DNA from: Burkholderia sp. | GTDB taxonomy: Bacteria > Pseudomonadota > Gammaproteobacteria > Burkholderiales > Burkholderiaceae | Reading direction: 5' to 3' | DNA: 15,657 bases | Assembly: GCA_028292565.1 (NCBI GenBank) | Contig: JAQGMD010000035.1 | Span: forward strand, 1-15,657 | Notes under the pieces: model-generated | What the model saw: the letters and a program-made list of their open reading frames with translations, nothing else | The model's database searches: none | What the model was told of the DNA's origin: nothing | In this document: positions 6,156 to 13,433 of the stretch, in pieces | How the letters are laid out: the number at the start of each line of letters is the position of its first letter | How positions within the stretch are numbered: the first letter of the stretch is position 1 | Program-made: the position numbers and the translations under genes

Positions 6156-7514
6156 ATGAAACATGTTCGCTTCGGCCCCGCGCTAGCTGCACCAGGCCTC
6201 GCCGCAATTGTCTCGGTGTGTGCGCTGCTCCCGTTCAGCCATGCATACGCGAGCGGCTTCGCTCTCAATGAAATGAGCGCTGGCGGTGTCGGTAATGCGC
6301 ACGCCGGCGGCGCGGCGGCTGCTGAAGATCCCGGCACCATCTACTACAATCCCGCAGGTCTCACGATGATGGCCGGGCGCCAGTTCATGGCGGTGGGATC
6401 GTTAATCGGAACCTCCACAAAATTCGATAACCGCCGCTCGGTGTCCGCGACCGGGATGCCACTGAGTGGCGGCAACGGCGGCGATGCCGGTGACTGGGCG
6501 TTGGTGCCGGCGCTGTATTACGCTATGGATGTCGACCCGAGGCTACGCTTCGGTATTGGCCTGCAGGCGCCATGGGGCCTGAAGACCGAATACGACGCGA
6601 ACTGGGTGGGTCGCTACCAGGCATTGAAATCGGAACTGGTCAGCGTGAATATCAATCCGGCGCTCGCGTACCGGTACAACGACCAACTGTCCCTCGGCGC
6701 CGGAGTGAGCGCGCAGTATGTCGATGTCGAGCTGACGCGTGCGATTGATTTCGGCAGCGTATGCGCCGTTGCGATTGGACCGGTTCCATGCGCGGCCAGT
6801 GGCTTCAGGCCGCAGGCGAGGGATGGCAAGGTGAAGGTGGACGGCACCGACTGGGGCTTCGGTTTTAATCTTGGCGTGCTCTACGCGCCGAACGCGAAGA
6901 GCCGGATCGGCGTCGCGTATCGCTCGAAGATCCGTCACAAAATTACCGGCGACGCCAGCTTTGATAAACCCGCCGGCTTGCCAGGCCCGCTCGCCGCTTC
7001 GCGTACTTTTTCCAATACCGGCGCCAGGGCCGATGTCGATTTGCCGGAATCGATCAACGTCAGCGGCTATGTCGAAATCGACCCGCGCTGGTCCCTGATG
7101 GCCGACGTCAACTGGATGCGCTGGAGCCGCTTCGAGGAACTGCGCGTGCGCTTCGACAACGGCGCACCCGACAACGTCACCGTGGAAAACTGGCGCAACA
7201 CGACGCGCGTTTCGATCGCGGCCAACTACCGCTACAACGACGTTTGGAAAGTTCGGGGCGGCATCGCCTACGATCCTACGCCTGTGAGGGACGGGTTCCG
7301 CACGCCGCGCATTCCCGACGACGACCGGACATGGCTCGCCTTCGGCGCGCAATACAGGGCGTCAAGGAATGGGATCTGGGACTTCGGCTACGCCCACCTG
7401 TTCGTCAGCGATAGCTCGATCGACAAAGCGGAGCCGCCGTTCGGCGGCAGGTTGATTGGCGACTACAAGAGTGATGTGGATATTTTCAGCGTGCAATATC
7501 GGCAGTCGTTCTGA
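6156..7514 (+). CDS. FadL/OmpP1/TodX family outer-membrane transport protein
   Basis: This is a 452-residue outer-membrane beta-barrel for uptake of hydrophobic compounds. ATG at 6156 is chosen because AGAGGAG precedes it and a signal peptide starts there; an in-frame ATG at 6078 would add 26 residues in front of the signal. The signal (about 1-32) ends SHAYA, and the mature start SGFALNEMSAGGVGNAHAG is the family's N-terminal hatch, followed by IYYNPAGLTMM with the conserved NPA (65-67). Alternating amphipathic strands run to a C-terminal Phe (SVQYRQSF), as expected for BAM-assembled barrels. Substrates in the family range from long-chain fatty acids to aromatic hydrocarbons. No degradation genes lie beside it, so the substrate is unknown. 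It converges on the permease gene with only 16 bases between stops and no clear terminator. Confidence 0.93.
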   Translation: MKHVRFGPALAAPGLAAIVSVCALLPFSHAYASGFALNEMSAGGVGNAHAGGAAAAEDPGTIYYNPAGLTMMAGRQFMAVGSLIGTSTKFDNRRSVSATGMPLSGGNGGDAGDWALVPALYYAMDVDPRLRFGIGLQAPWGLKTEYDANWVGRYQALKSELVSVNINPALAYRYNDQLSLGAGVSAQYVDVELTRAIDFGSVCAVAIGPVPCAASGFRPQARDGKVKVDGTDWGFGFNLGVLYAPNAKSRIGVAYRSKIRHKITGDASFDKPAGLPGPLAASRTFSNTGARADVDLPESINVSGYVEIDPRWSLMADVNWMRWSRFEELRVRFDNGAPDNVTVENWRNTTRVSIAANYRYNDVWKVRGGIAYDPTPVRDGFRTPRIPDDDRTWLAFGAQYRASRNGIWDFGYAHLFVSDSSIDKAEPPFGGRLIGDYKSDVDIFSVQYRQSF

Positions 7515-7530
7515 CGAAGCAGGACGGGCC

Positions 7531-8640
7531 CTAGGCCGCCCACTTGTCCGGTCCCGTCGGTGCCGGCGCTTCCTGTATCACGTCGATCTCGCCGCCGCGC
7601 AACCACCAGAACAGCACAGCCATCAGGAACGGACCAACGAAAAGTCCGAGCACGCCCATGGTCGATACACCGCCAAGCAGGCCAAAGAGTACCGCCAGGA
7701 ACGGGAGGTCGACGCGTTGGCCGATGAGCTTGGGCCGCAAAAATTTGTCGACCATAAAAAGCTCGAATGCTCCCCAACTGAACAGGCCGAGCGCGGCGCC
7801 GGCATGTCCTTGCCCCAACAGCAGCAATGACACCAGGCTGAACGACAACGGCGCGCCCCCGGGAATGAGCGCCATATAGCCGGTTATCACTCCCAGCAAC
7901 GCCGGAGCAGGCGCGCCGGCGAACGCATAAGCAACCCCGAGGACGACGCCTTCGAGAATGGCGACCGAGCACAGGCCCAGCGCGGTGCCGCGCACTGAAA
8001 GCGGAAACAGCCGGCGTACGACAGGGTAATACTTCGGTAGCAGGCGTTCTCCCGCACGGTCCGCATAGTGTATGACCGCCGGACCTTCAAGATACAGAAT
8101 GAAAAGCGTCAGCAGGGCGAGGAACAGGTACAACGCGTTCGCCAGTATGGTCGGTCCGAGCGTCCTGACCGTGCTGGTGAAATACGGGACGAGGTCACCT
8201 GCGGTTGTTTGGATCAGCGTGTTCAATCCGCCGGGCACCGCCAGATGTTCTTGCCACCAGACGGCGGCCTGCTTTGCAATCAGGGGCAAGCGCGACAGCC
8301 ATTCTGGCGCCGGAACACCGGTCTCGTTGAGCTTGCCGAGCAACCTTCCCACTGTGGCGACTTCGGTGCTGAGCGTATTGAACAGGAAGACGCCCGGCCC
8401 GACAAAACTGAACACCAGGGCGATTATCAGGAAGCTTGCAGTGGCGAGCGGCGACCATCCCTTTCGCACAAGTCGCTCACGCAGCGGCCATGTGATGACG
8501 GCAAGCAGGCCGGCCCACGCGAGGGAAGCAATGAAATGGTTGAGCAGCAGAACCAGCGATACCGCGAACAGGATCGGGACGAACAAGGAGAAATATGGCA
8601 TGGCGCAATGTTCCGGGAAACCCATATCGGCGTCAATCAT
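7531..8640 (-). CDS. AI-2E family (PerM-type) transporter
   Basis: This is a 369-residue polytopic inner-membrane protein. Two N-terminal helices (FVPILFAVSLVLLLNHFIASLAWAG region) are followed by one helix near residue 70, a soluble segment (about 95-160), then a hydrophobic C-terminal half with the family's late motifs (GVITGYMALIPGG, LRPKLIGQRVDLPFLAVLFGLLGG, GLFVGPFLMAVLFWW). The AI-2E transporter family (PF01594) includes E. coli TqsA (YdgG), an AI-2 exporter, and PerM; other members are Na+/H+ antiporters, so AI-2 export must not be assumed. ATG at 8640 is favoured by AAGGGTG upstream; ATG at 8601 is possible but has no ribosome site. It is divergent from the YsnF-like stress gene across a dyad-rich 200-base gap. 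Confidence 0.9.
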   Translation of the reverse strand: MIDADMGFPEHCAMPYFSLFVPILFAVSLVLLLNHFIASLAWAGLLAVITWPLRERLVRKGWSPLATASFLIIALVFSFVGPGVFLFNTLSTEVATVGRLLGKLNETGVPAPEWLSRLPLIAKQAAVWWQEHLAVPGGLNTLIQTTAGDLVPYFTSTVRTLGPTILANALYLFLALLTLFILYLEGPAVIHYADRAGERLLPKYYPVVRRLFPLSVRGTALGLCSVAILEGVVLGVAYAFAGAPAPALLGVITGYMALIPGGAPLSFSLVSLLLLGQGHAGAALGLFSWGAFELFMVDKFLRPKLIGQRVDLPFLAVLFGLLGGVSTMGVLGLFVGPFLMAVLFWWLRGGEIDVIQEAPAPTGPDKWAA

Positions 8641-8658
8641 TTAACACCCTTATTTGGA

Positions 8659-8788
8659 CTCGATAAAGGCCTGCAGGTGCCGGTGACTTTTTACCGGCGC
8701 GGAACTTCGCTTTTGTTTCGCATTCATACGAAACCATTGCGGTTTTGCTAACCAGCGGCAAGCTGTGAGCCGGCAACTCTTTATCGAG
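8659..8788. repeat. 10-base element CTTTATCGAG placed upstream of both divergent genes
   Basis: CTCGATAAAG at 8659-8668 and its exact reverse complement CTTTATCGAG at 8779-8788 bracket the divergent region. Each gene therefore has CTTTATCGAG in its own orientation, 18 bases before the permease ATG and 52 before the YsnF-like ATG. Between them lies a hairpin GCCGGT/ACCGGC (8679-8698, loop rich in T). This is consistent with a shared regulator, but no known motif is recognised. Confidence 0.5.
8701..8728 (+). promoter_or_regulatory. Candidate RpoE/ECF-type promoter of the YsnF-like stress gene
   Basis: GGAACTT (8701-8707), identical to the sigma-E -35, is followed after 16 bases by TCATA (8724-8728), one base from the typical TCAAA. 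The start would be near 8735, leaving a leader of about 105 bases. A perfect dyad GTTTCG-N8-CGAAAC (8715-8734) covers the proposed -10, so the site could instead be an operator. Confidence 0.4.
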
Positions 8789-8840
8789 GGTCGGTGACAG
8801 GCGTTATCGCTTTGCTTTTGGCGACTTAAAGGAGATACAT

Positions 8841-9962
8841 ATGGAAAGAACGACGGAAAACAATTCGGGAATGCGCGACATACGGGCGAGCGTCACCTCA
8901 GGCAATACCCTGGTTGGCGTCTATGACAATCGTGCGGATGCGGATCGCGCGGTCCGGGCACTGGTGGCAGCAGGCTTCCCCCGCGCAAATGTCCGGTTGA
9001 GCTCCGAGTCTGCGCAAACGAATGCCACCGGTGCCGCTGAGGCGGATGAGTCGGTCATCGGCGGCTTTTTCCGATCCTTGTTTGGCACCGAGGAACACAG
9101 GCTGCATCACGATGTTTATGCGGAGTCGGTACGGCGCGGCAGTCACGTCCTTACGGTGGATACCCGCAATGACGACGAGCTGGAACGCGCGGCGACGATC
9201 ATGGGCGGCTTCGATCCGGTAGACCTCGATGAGCGGTCCGACCATTGGAAATCGCAAGGATGGTCCGGCTACGACGCCAGCGCACCCATGCTGTCGGACG
9301 ACGAGATTCAAAAGGACCGCAGCAGCTACGTCACATCGGGTGCAACCAAAACGATACCTGTTGTTGAGGAGCAGTTAAAGGTCGGCAAAAGGGAAGTACA
9401 ACGTGGCGGGGTCCGGGTATTCCAACGTGTGAGGGAAGCCCCTGTCCATGAATCCGTTCAGCTGCGCCAGGAGCATGTAAAAGTTGAGCGCCGCCTGGTC
9501 GACAAGCCGGCGACCGCAGCCGACCTTGCCGCATTTAAAGAGGGTTCGGTCGAAATGCGCGAAACCACGGAAGAAGCGGTGGTTTCGAAGACTGCGCGTG
9601 TCGTGGAAGAAGTGGTGGTTGGCAAGGAAGTTTCCCACCGCACTGAGCAGGTCAATGACACCGTGCGCAGGACCGACGTCGATGTTGAGCGCATGGGCGC
9701 ATCATCCGACGATGCCGAGTATCGCCGACACTGGCAGACCGCTTATGGTACGTCAGGCGGGCGCTACGAAGACTATGACGCCGCCTATCGCTACGGCACG
9801 AACATGGCCGGCAACGATCGTTACAAGAACTACCAGTGGTCCGAGGTGGAGCCGCAACTACGCACCGATTGGGAAACCAGTCATCCCGAAAGCACCTGGG
9901 AAAAAGTGAAGGACGCGGTGCGATATGGCGCTGAACGTGTGACGGGCAATCGCCGTCACTAA
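8841..9962 (+). CDS. YsnF/DUF2382 stress protein with N-terminal YflT (general stress protein 17M-like) domain
   Basis: This is a 373-residue hydrophilic protein with no signal peptide. Residues about 23-120 resemble the YflT/general stress 17M domain (TLVGVYDNRADADRAVRALVAAGF, later SHVLTVDTRNDDELERAATIM). Residues about 170-285 are DUF2382 (YsnF/AvaK), with the typical VVEEQLKVGKREVQRGGVRV opening and repeated charged strands such as HVKVERRLVDKP. The C-terminal 90 residues are Tyr/Trp-rich (HWQTAYGTSGGRYEDY, WSEVEPQLRTDWE), a tail often attached to betaproteobacterial DUF2382 proteins. A very strong AAGGAGA site lies 8 bases before ATG, so high expression is likely once transcribed. The family is induced by general or oxidative stress, but its biochemical role is unknown. 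Its gene stands alone, divergent from the AI-2E family gene. Confidence 0.9.
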   Translation: MERTTENNSGMRDIRASVTSGNTLVGVYDNRADADRAVRALVAAGFPRANVRLSSESAQTNATGAAEADESVIGGFFRSLFGTEEHRLHHDVYAESVRRGSHVLTVDTRNDDELERAATIMGGFDPVDLDERSDHWKSQGWSGYDASAPMLSDDEIQKDRSSYVTSGATKTIPVVEEQLKVGKREVQRGGVRVFQRVREAPVHESVQLRQEHVKVERRLVDKPATAADLAAFKEGSVEMRETTEEAVVSKTARVVEEVVVGKEVSHRTEQVNDTVRRTDVDVERMGASSDDAEYRRHWQTAYGTSGGRYEDYDAAYRYGTNMAGNDRYKNYQWSEVEPQLRTDWETSHPESTWEKVKDAVRYGAERVTGNRRH

Positions 9963-9983
9963 TTCCCGCGTAACGGCTCGAGT

Positions 9984-10036
9984 CACCCTACGTCATATTC
10001 CGCTGAGGGAGCAGGGTGCGTAAGGTGCACCCTACA
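9984..10036. repeat. Overlapping inverted repeats (CACCCTAC/AGGGTGC) after the YsnF-like gene
   Basis: AGGGTGC (10013-10019) can pair with GCACCCT (10027-10033), or its AGGGTG can pair with CACCCT at 9984-9989, so two alternative hairpins compete. CACCCTAC occurs twice (9984-9991 and 10029-10036). The 221 bases between the YsnF-like stop and the tRNA also contain ACCCGCC (10055-10061) with GGCGGGT (10089-10095) and a short GGCGGG/CCCGCC hairpin. It looks like degraded intergenic repeat material rather than a gene. Confidence 0.5.
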
Positions 10037-10137
10037 ACGCTCGGTTCAGTCATGACCCGCCATCTCAAATGACGGTTTGCACCGAAACGGCGGGTCGACC
10101 CCGCCATACGGGCACTTTCTTTCTACATCGACAGAAA

Positions 10138-10174
10138 AGCAAAAAGCCCAGTCCGAAGAACTGGGCTTTTTGCT
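10138..10174 (-). terminator. Bidirectional intrinsic terminator downstream of tRNA-His
   Basis: AGCAAAAAGCCCAGT (10138-10152) pairs perfectly with ACTGGGCTTTTTGCT (10160-10174) around a 7-base loop. A GC core (GCCCAGT) is flanked by A5 and T5, so it works in both directions. It lies 10 bases past the tRNA 3' end and may also stop transcripts from the YsnF-like gene. Confidence 0.88.
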
Positions 10175-10183
10175 TGAATCTGG

Positions 10184-10260
10184 TGGGGTGGCCGATGGGG
10201 CTCGAACCCACGACAACAGGAATCACAATCCTGGACTCTACCAACTGAGCTACGGCCACC
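10184..10260 (-). tRNA. tRNA-His (anticodon GTG), CCA encoded
   Basis: This 77-base cloverleaf is read on the minus strand. It has the extra 5' G(-1) typical of tRNA-His facing a C discriminator, and acceptor GTGGCCG pairing with CGGCCAC. The D arm contains GCTCAGTTGGTAGAG, the anticodon loop is TTGTGAT (anticodon GTG) on an AGGA/TCCT-type stem, and the T arm is GTGGGTTCGAGCCCCAT. CCA (10184-10186) is encoded. The sequence is close to E. coli tRNA-His. It has its own promoter and terminator, so it is an independent unit. Confidence 0.97.
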
Positions 10261-10301
10261 ACTGAAGTGCTTTGCTCGTTTGATTACCGAACAAGCCCAA
10301 G

Positions 10302-10330
10302 ATTATACGAAATTCGTGGCGAACTGGCAA
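10302..10330 (-). promoter_or_regulatory. Strong sigma70 promoter of tRNA-His
   Basis: On the minus strand, TTGCCA (10330-10325) and a perfect TATAAT (10307-10302) are separated by 17 bases. The start would be near 10295, about 35 bases before the mature tRNA. It lies wholly within the 83-base gap after the murI stop, so tRNA-His need not depend on murI transcription. Confidence 0.8.
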
Positions 10331-10343
10331 ATACAAATTGAAT

Positions 10344-11195
10344 TTAGGCATTTGCGGCAATTGCAGTGACGAGAGGATGCAGTTTCAGCAGCCGGGAAAA
10401 CGCGCTCGACAACGCAGTCTCGCTACCCGTTGTGTAAGCGGCGAGCGCCCCTTCGCCTGGCGCGGCCCGCCGCAATCCGCGCTCTTCCAGCAAGCGCACC
10501 AACTGCCGTGCCACCGGAATGCCGGTATCGATGACGGACACCGGCCGCGTAGTGGCACGCTGGACGACTTCCCCGATCAACGGCTGTACGAACGGATAGT
10601 GCGTGCACCCGAGCACCAGCGTATCCGCACCTTGCTCGAGCAGCGGTTCCACATAATGCCGCACCAACAATGCTGTCGCGGCTGAATGCAGTTCGCCTTT
10701 TTCGATCTGGTCGGCCAGGCCCACGCATGGCTGCTTCAGGAAACGCACCGTGGTCGCGGCGGTGATTTGTTCGCGCAACAGATCGAACTTCGCGCTGCCT
10801 AACGTCCGCTCCGTCGCCAGCACCCCGACGATCCCGCTCTTGCTGATTACCGCAGCCGGCTTCAGACCCGGTTCGACACCGACCACGGGCAGGGTAGGGT
10901 ACGTCGCGCGTATCGCCTTGATGGCGGCAGCGGTTGCGGTGTTGCAGGCGACGACGAATGCCTTTACCCCTTGCTGCATCATGAACGCGGCGATCGCCAG
11001 GGATCGCGCGACTATCACTTCTTCCGGCTTGCCGCCATAAGGCGCGAAGCCCGAATCGGCGAAGTACAGCAATTGTTCATTCGGCAGGAGCGTGCGGATA
11101 TGGCGCAGCACCGAGAGGCCGCCGATGCCGGAGTCAAAAATGCCAATGGGGGCATTGGCCCCCATTGGTTGGTCTGAAATCGCTGAAACGTTCAT
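10344..11195 (-). CDS. murI: Glutamate racemase
   Basis: This 283-residue cytoplasmic enzyme interconverts L- and D-glutamate, supplying D-Glu for peptidoglycan. The family signature PIGIFDSGIGGLSVL (16-30) includes Asp21 and Ser22. ADSGFAPYG (46-54), the first catalytic Cys in VACNTAT (Cys84) and the second in LGCTHYP (Cys197, His199) are all present. The length is normal. The start is uncertain: ATG at 11195 has only a weak AAAG upstream, and ATG at residue 11 has none. The core of the family begins near residue 16, so both are compatible. A very stable 11-bp hairpin falls on codons for residues about 10-18. It lies 56 bases downstream of the fumarase stop in the same direction, with a palindromic repeat in between. 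Confidence 0.96.
   Translation of the reverse strand: MNVSAISDQPMGANAPIGIFDSGIGGLSVLRHIRTLLPNEQLLYFADSGFAPYGGKPEEVIVARSLAIAAFMMQQGVKAFVVACNTATAAAIKAIRATYPTLPVVGVEPGLKPAAVISKSGIVGVLATERTLGSAKFDLLREQITAATTVRFLKQPCVGLADQIEKGELHSAATALLVRHYVEPLLEQGADTLVLGCTHYPFVQPLIGEVVQRATTRPVSVIDTGIPVARQLVRLLEERGLRRAAPGEGALAAYTTGSETALSSAFSRLLKLHPLVTAIAANA
11143..11168 (-). repeat. Perfect 11-bp hairpin within the first codons of murI
   Basis: CCAATGGGGGC (11143-11153) and GCCCCCATTGG (11158-11168) are exact reverse complements with a 4-base loop. It is coding sequence (murI residues about 10-18, QPMGANAPIG), contains the alternative ATG of residue 11, and has no T-run. In the mRNA it would form a strong stem about 28 bases after the first ATG. 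Confidence 0.75.
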
Positions 11196-11211
11196 TGAAT
11201 CTTTGAATTAG

Positions 11212-11242
11212 TCCCCTCTCCCGCTTGCGGGAGAGGGGAGTC
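11212..11242. repeat. Dispersed palindromic repeat, copy 2, after the fumarase gene
   Basis: TCCCCTCTCCCG (11212-11223) pairs with CGGGAGAGGGGA (11228-11239) around CTTG, a 12-bp hairpin. The section 11216-11242 matches 3948-3974 at 26 of 27 bases. As with copy 1, its GGAGTC edge faces the stop of a minus-strand gene, here 9 bases away. There is no T-run. Confidence 0.72.
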
Positions 11243-11251
11243 AAACCAAAA

Positions 11252-12787
11252 TCAAGCCACCGTAACCGGAATCTTGCCGACGCTGCTGGCAATCTTCTCC
11301 TGCCATTCCTTCGGCCCGGTGTTATGCACCGAAATTCCGTTGGAGTCGACAGCAACCGTCACCGGCATATCCTTCACTTCAAACTCGTAAATCGCTTCCA
11401 TGCCAAGATCCGCGAAGCCAACTACCTTCGCCGTCTTGATCGCTTTCGACACGAGGTAAGCCGCGCCACCCACCGCCATCAGGTACGCCGACTGGTGCTT
11501 CTTAATCGATTCGATCGCAACCGGGCCGCGCTCGGCCTTGCCGATCATCGAGATCAGGCCGGTCTTCTCGAGCATCATGTCGGTGAACTTGTCCATGCGC
11601 GTTGCGGTAGTCGGGCCTGCGGGGCCGACCGCTTCATCACGAACCGGATCCACCGGGCCGACGTAATAAATTACGCGGTTGGTGAAATCCACCGGCAGCT
11701 GCTCGCCCTTGGCAAGCATGTCCTGGATGCGCTTGTGGGCGGCATCGCGGCCGGTCAGCATCTTGCCGTTCAACAGCAGGGTCTGGCCCGGTTTCCAGGA
11801 AGCGACTTCTTCCTTCGTCAGTGTGTTCAGGTCGATACGCTTGGACTTTTCCGTATCCGGCAGCCATTGCACGTCCGGCCATTCGGACAGTGAAGGCGGA
11901 TCCATGTACGCCGGGCCGGAACCGTCGAGCACAAAATGTCCATGGCGGGTCGCGGCGCAGTTCGGGATCATCGCCACCGGCTTGGACGCGGCGTGCGTCG
12001 GATGCATCATGATCTTCACGTCGAGCACCGTGGTCAGGCCGCCCAGGCCTTGCGCGCCGATGCCGAGTGCATTGATTTTTTCATGCAGCTCGATACGCAG
12101 TTCTTCCGTCTTGTTCTGCGGGCCGCGCTTTTTCAGGTCGTACATGTTGATATCTTCCATCAACACTTCCTTCGCCATCAGCATCGCCTTCTCGGCAGTG
12201 CCGCCGATGCCGATGCCGAGCATGCCCGGCGGACACCAGCCGGCGCCCATGGTGGGCACTGTCTTCAGCACCCAGTCGACCAGCGAGTCGGACGGGTTGA
12301 GCATCACGAATTTGGATTTGTTCTCCGAACCGCCGCCTTTGGCTGCGACCTGCACGTCGAGCGTGTTACCCGGCACGAGTTCCATGTGCACCACGGCAGG
12401 CGTATTGTCCTTCGTGTTCTTGCGCTCAAAGTGCGGATCGGCAACGATTGATGCGCGCAGCACGTTGTCCGGATTGTTATAACCGCGGCGTACGCCTTCG
12501 TTGATCGCATCCGTGACCGAACCCTTGAAACCTTCGAAGCGCACTTCCATCCCGACTTTCAGGAAGACGTTGACGATGCCGGTGTCCTGGCAGATCGGAC
12601 GCTTGCCCTCGGCGCACATGCGCGAGTTGGTCAGGATCTGCGCAATCGCATCCTTCGCCGCCGGGCTCTCCTCAGTTTCGTACGCGCGCGCGAGGTGCTG
12701 AATGTAATCCACCGGATGGTAGTAGCTGATGAATTGCAAGGCTGCAGCGACTGATTCGATGAGGTCTTCTTGTTTAATGATAGTCAT
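11252..12787 (-). CDS. fumA: Class I (4Fe-4S) fumarate hydratase, single-chain FumA type
   Basis: This 511-residue cytosolic enzyme hydrates fumarate to L-malate in the TCA cycle. It contains both the alpha part (residues about 10-290) and the beta part (about 330-505) in one chain. The three cluster-binding cysteines are visible: RPICQDTG (Cys66), GAGWCPPG (Cys185) and IPNCAATRHGHF (Cys277). The beta part carries GPAGPTTATRMDKF and IGKAERG. The fourth iron site is open for substrate, as in aconitase, so the enzyme is expected to be oxygen-sensitive. ATG at 12787 follows the YqhA-family stop by 19 bases, suggesting cotranscription, but has no clear Shine-Dalgarno. The family includes some tartrate dehydratases; full length and context favour fumarase. 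Confidence 0.95.
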   Translation of the reverse strand: MTIIKQEDLIESVAAALQFISYYHPVDYIQHLARAYETEESPAAKDAIAQILTNSRMCAEGKRPICQDTGIVNVFLKVGMEVRFEGFKGSVTDAINEGVRRGYNNPDNVLRASIVADPHFERKNTKDNTPAVVHMELVPGNTLDVQVAAKGGGSENKSKFVMLNPSDSLVDWVLKTVPTMGAGWCPPGMLGIGIGGTAEKAMLMAKEVLMEDINMYDLKKRGPQNKTEELRIELHEKINALGIGAQGLGGLTTVLDVKIMMHPTHAASKPVAMIPNCAATRHGHFVLDGSGPAYMDPPSLSEWPDVQWLPDTEKSKRIDLNTLTKEEVASWKPGQTLLLNGKMLTGRDAAHKRIQDMLAKGEQLPVDFTNRVIYYVGPVDPVRDEAVGPAGPTTATRMDKFTDMMLEKTGLISMIGKAERGPVAIESIKKHQSAYLMAVGGAAYLVSKAIKTAKVVGFADLGMEAIYEFEVKDMPVTVAVDSNGISVHNTGPKEWQEKIASSVGKIPVTVA

Positions 12788-12806
12788 GATGTGGCTATGC
12801 TAGGTT

Positions 12807-13433
12807 TCAATGGGAATTATTGGAGTGCCCGGTGCTATGGACGCCCGCGAGGATGCGGTCGCTGGCCGCAATCGCCATGGCAGAGAGCAGGAACACCACG
12901 TGGATGCCGGTTTGTGCAACCAGGGTCTTCGTGTCATACGAACTGGCGTTGATGAACGTCTTCAACAGATGGATCGAAGAGATGCCGATAATTGCCGTTG
13001 CCAGTTTGACCTTCAGCACCGACGCATTCACATGCGACAGCCATTCCGGCTGGTCCGGATGCGATTCCAGGTTCATGCGCGAAACGAAGGTCTCGTAACC
13101 GCCGACGATCACCATGATCAACAGGTTGGAAATCATCACCACGTCAATCAGGCCGAGCACCACCAGCATGATGATCGACTCAGTCAGCTTGGTCGGCCGG
13201 GGTGCGCCCTCGATCGCCACCGCATTGAGGATGTGGTCCAACGCACCCTGGTTGCCCATCGCCGCGCCGATCAGGTCAATGAGCTCGTACCAGAAATGAT
13301 AGACGTATACACATTGCGCGAGGATCAGGCCCAGGTACAACGGCAACTGAAGCCAGCGGCTCATGAAAATGAAGTTGGCTAACGGGCGGATAGGACGTGC
13401 TGCTCGGGAAGTGGGGGTATCGTCGATTTTCAT
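12807..13433 (-). CDS. YqhA/UPF0114 (TIGR00645) family inner-membrane protein
   Basis: This 208-residue protein has a charged N-terminus followed by ANFIFMSRWLQLPLYLGLILAQ, the family's opening, and about four membrane helices (near 33-55, 85-110, 140-162 and 175-195). The second helix carries LIDVVMISNLLIMVIVGGYETFVS, the most conserved part of the family. E. coli YqhA is of similar type; its function is not known. It is the first gene of the minus-strand run with fumarase (19-base gap) and murI, and diverges from acs. No good ribosome site precedes ATG at 13433. A bulged hairpin (GCAGTGAGG at 13443-13451 with CCTCTGC at 13463-13469) lies in its leader. Confidence 0.92.
   Translation of the reverse strand: MKIDDTPTSRAARPIRPLANFIFMSRWLQLPLYLGLILAQCVYVYHFWYELIDLIGAAMGNQGALDHILNAVAIEGAPRPTKLTESIIMLVVLGLIDVVMISNLLIMVIVGGYETFVSRMNLESHPDQPEWLSHVNASVLKVKLATAIIGISSIHLLKTFINASSYDTKTLVAQTGIHVVFLLSAMAIAASDRILAGVHSTGHSNNSH

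Noticed and set aside
6543..7352. Minus-strand open frame of 269 residues opposite the FadL-type gene
   Set aside because: It is antisense to a well-supported outer-membrane protein, and its composition (Arg, Ala, Val, Asp) looks like a reverse-frame artefact.
8068..8751. Plus-strand open frame opposite the AI-2E family gene and running into the divergent region
   Set aside because: It is Arg/Gln/Gly-rich with no recognised motif and is almost entirely antisense to the permease gene; its end would overlap the promoter region of the stress gene.
10184..10260. tRNA-His as an integration site for a mobile element
   Set aside because: No integrase gene, no direct repeat of the tRNA 3' end and no change of gene content were seen on either side.
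10077..10265. Small open frames across the tRNA-His terminator and tRNA on both strands
   Set aside because: They translate the terminator and tRNA sequence; the phrase-like C-termini (for example DGARTHDNRNHNPGLYQLSYGHH) are known false proteins from tRNA genes.
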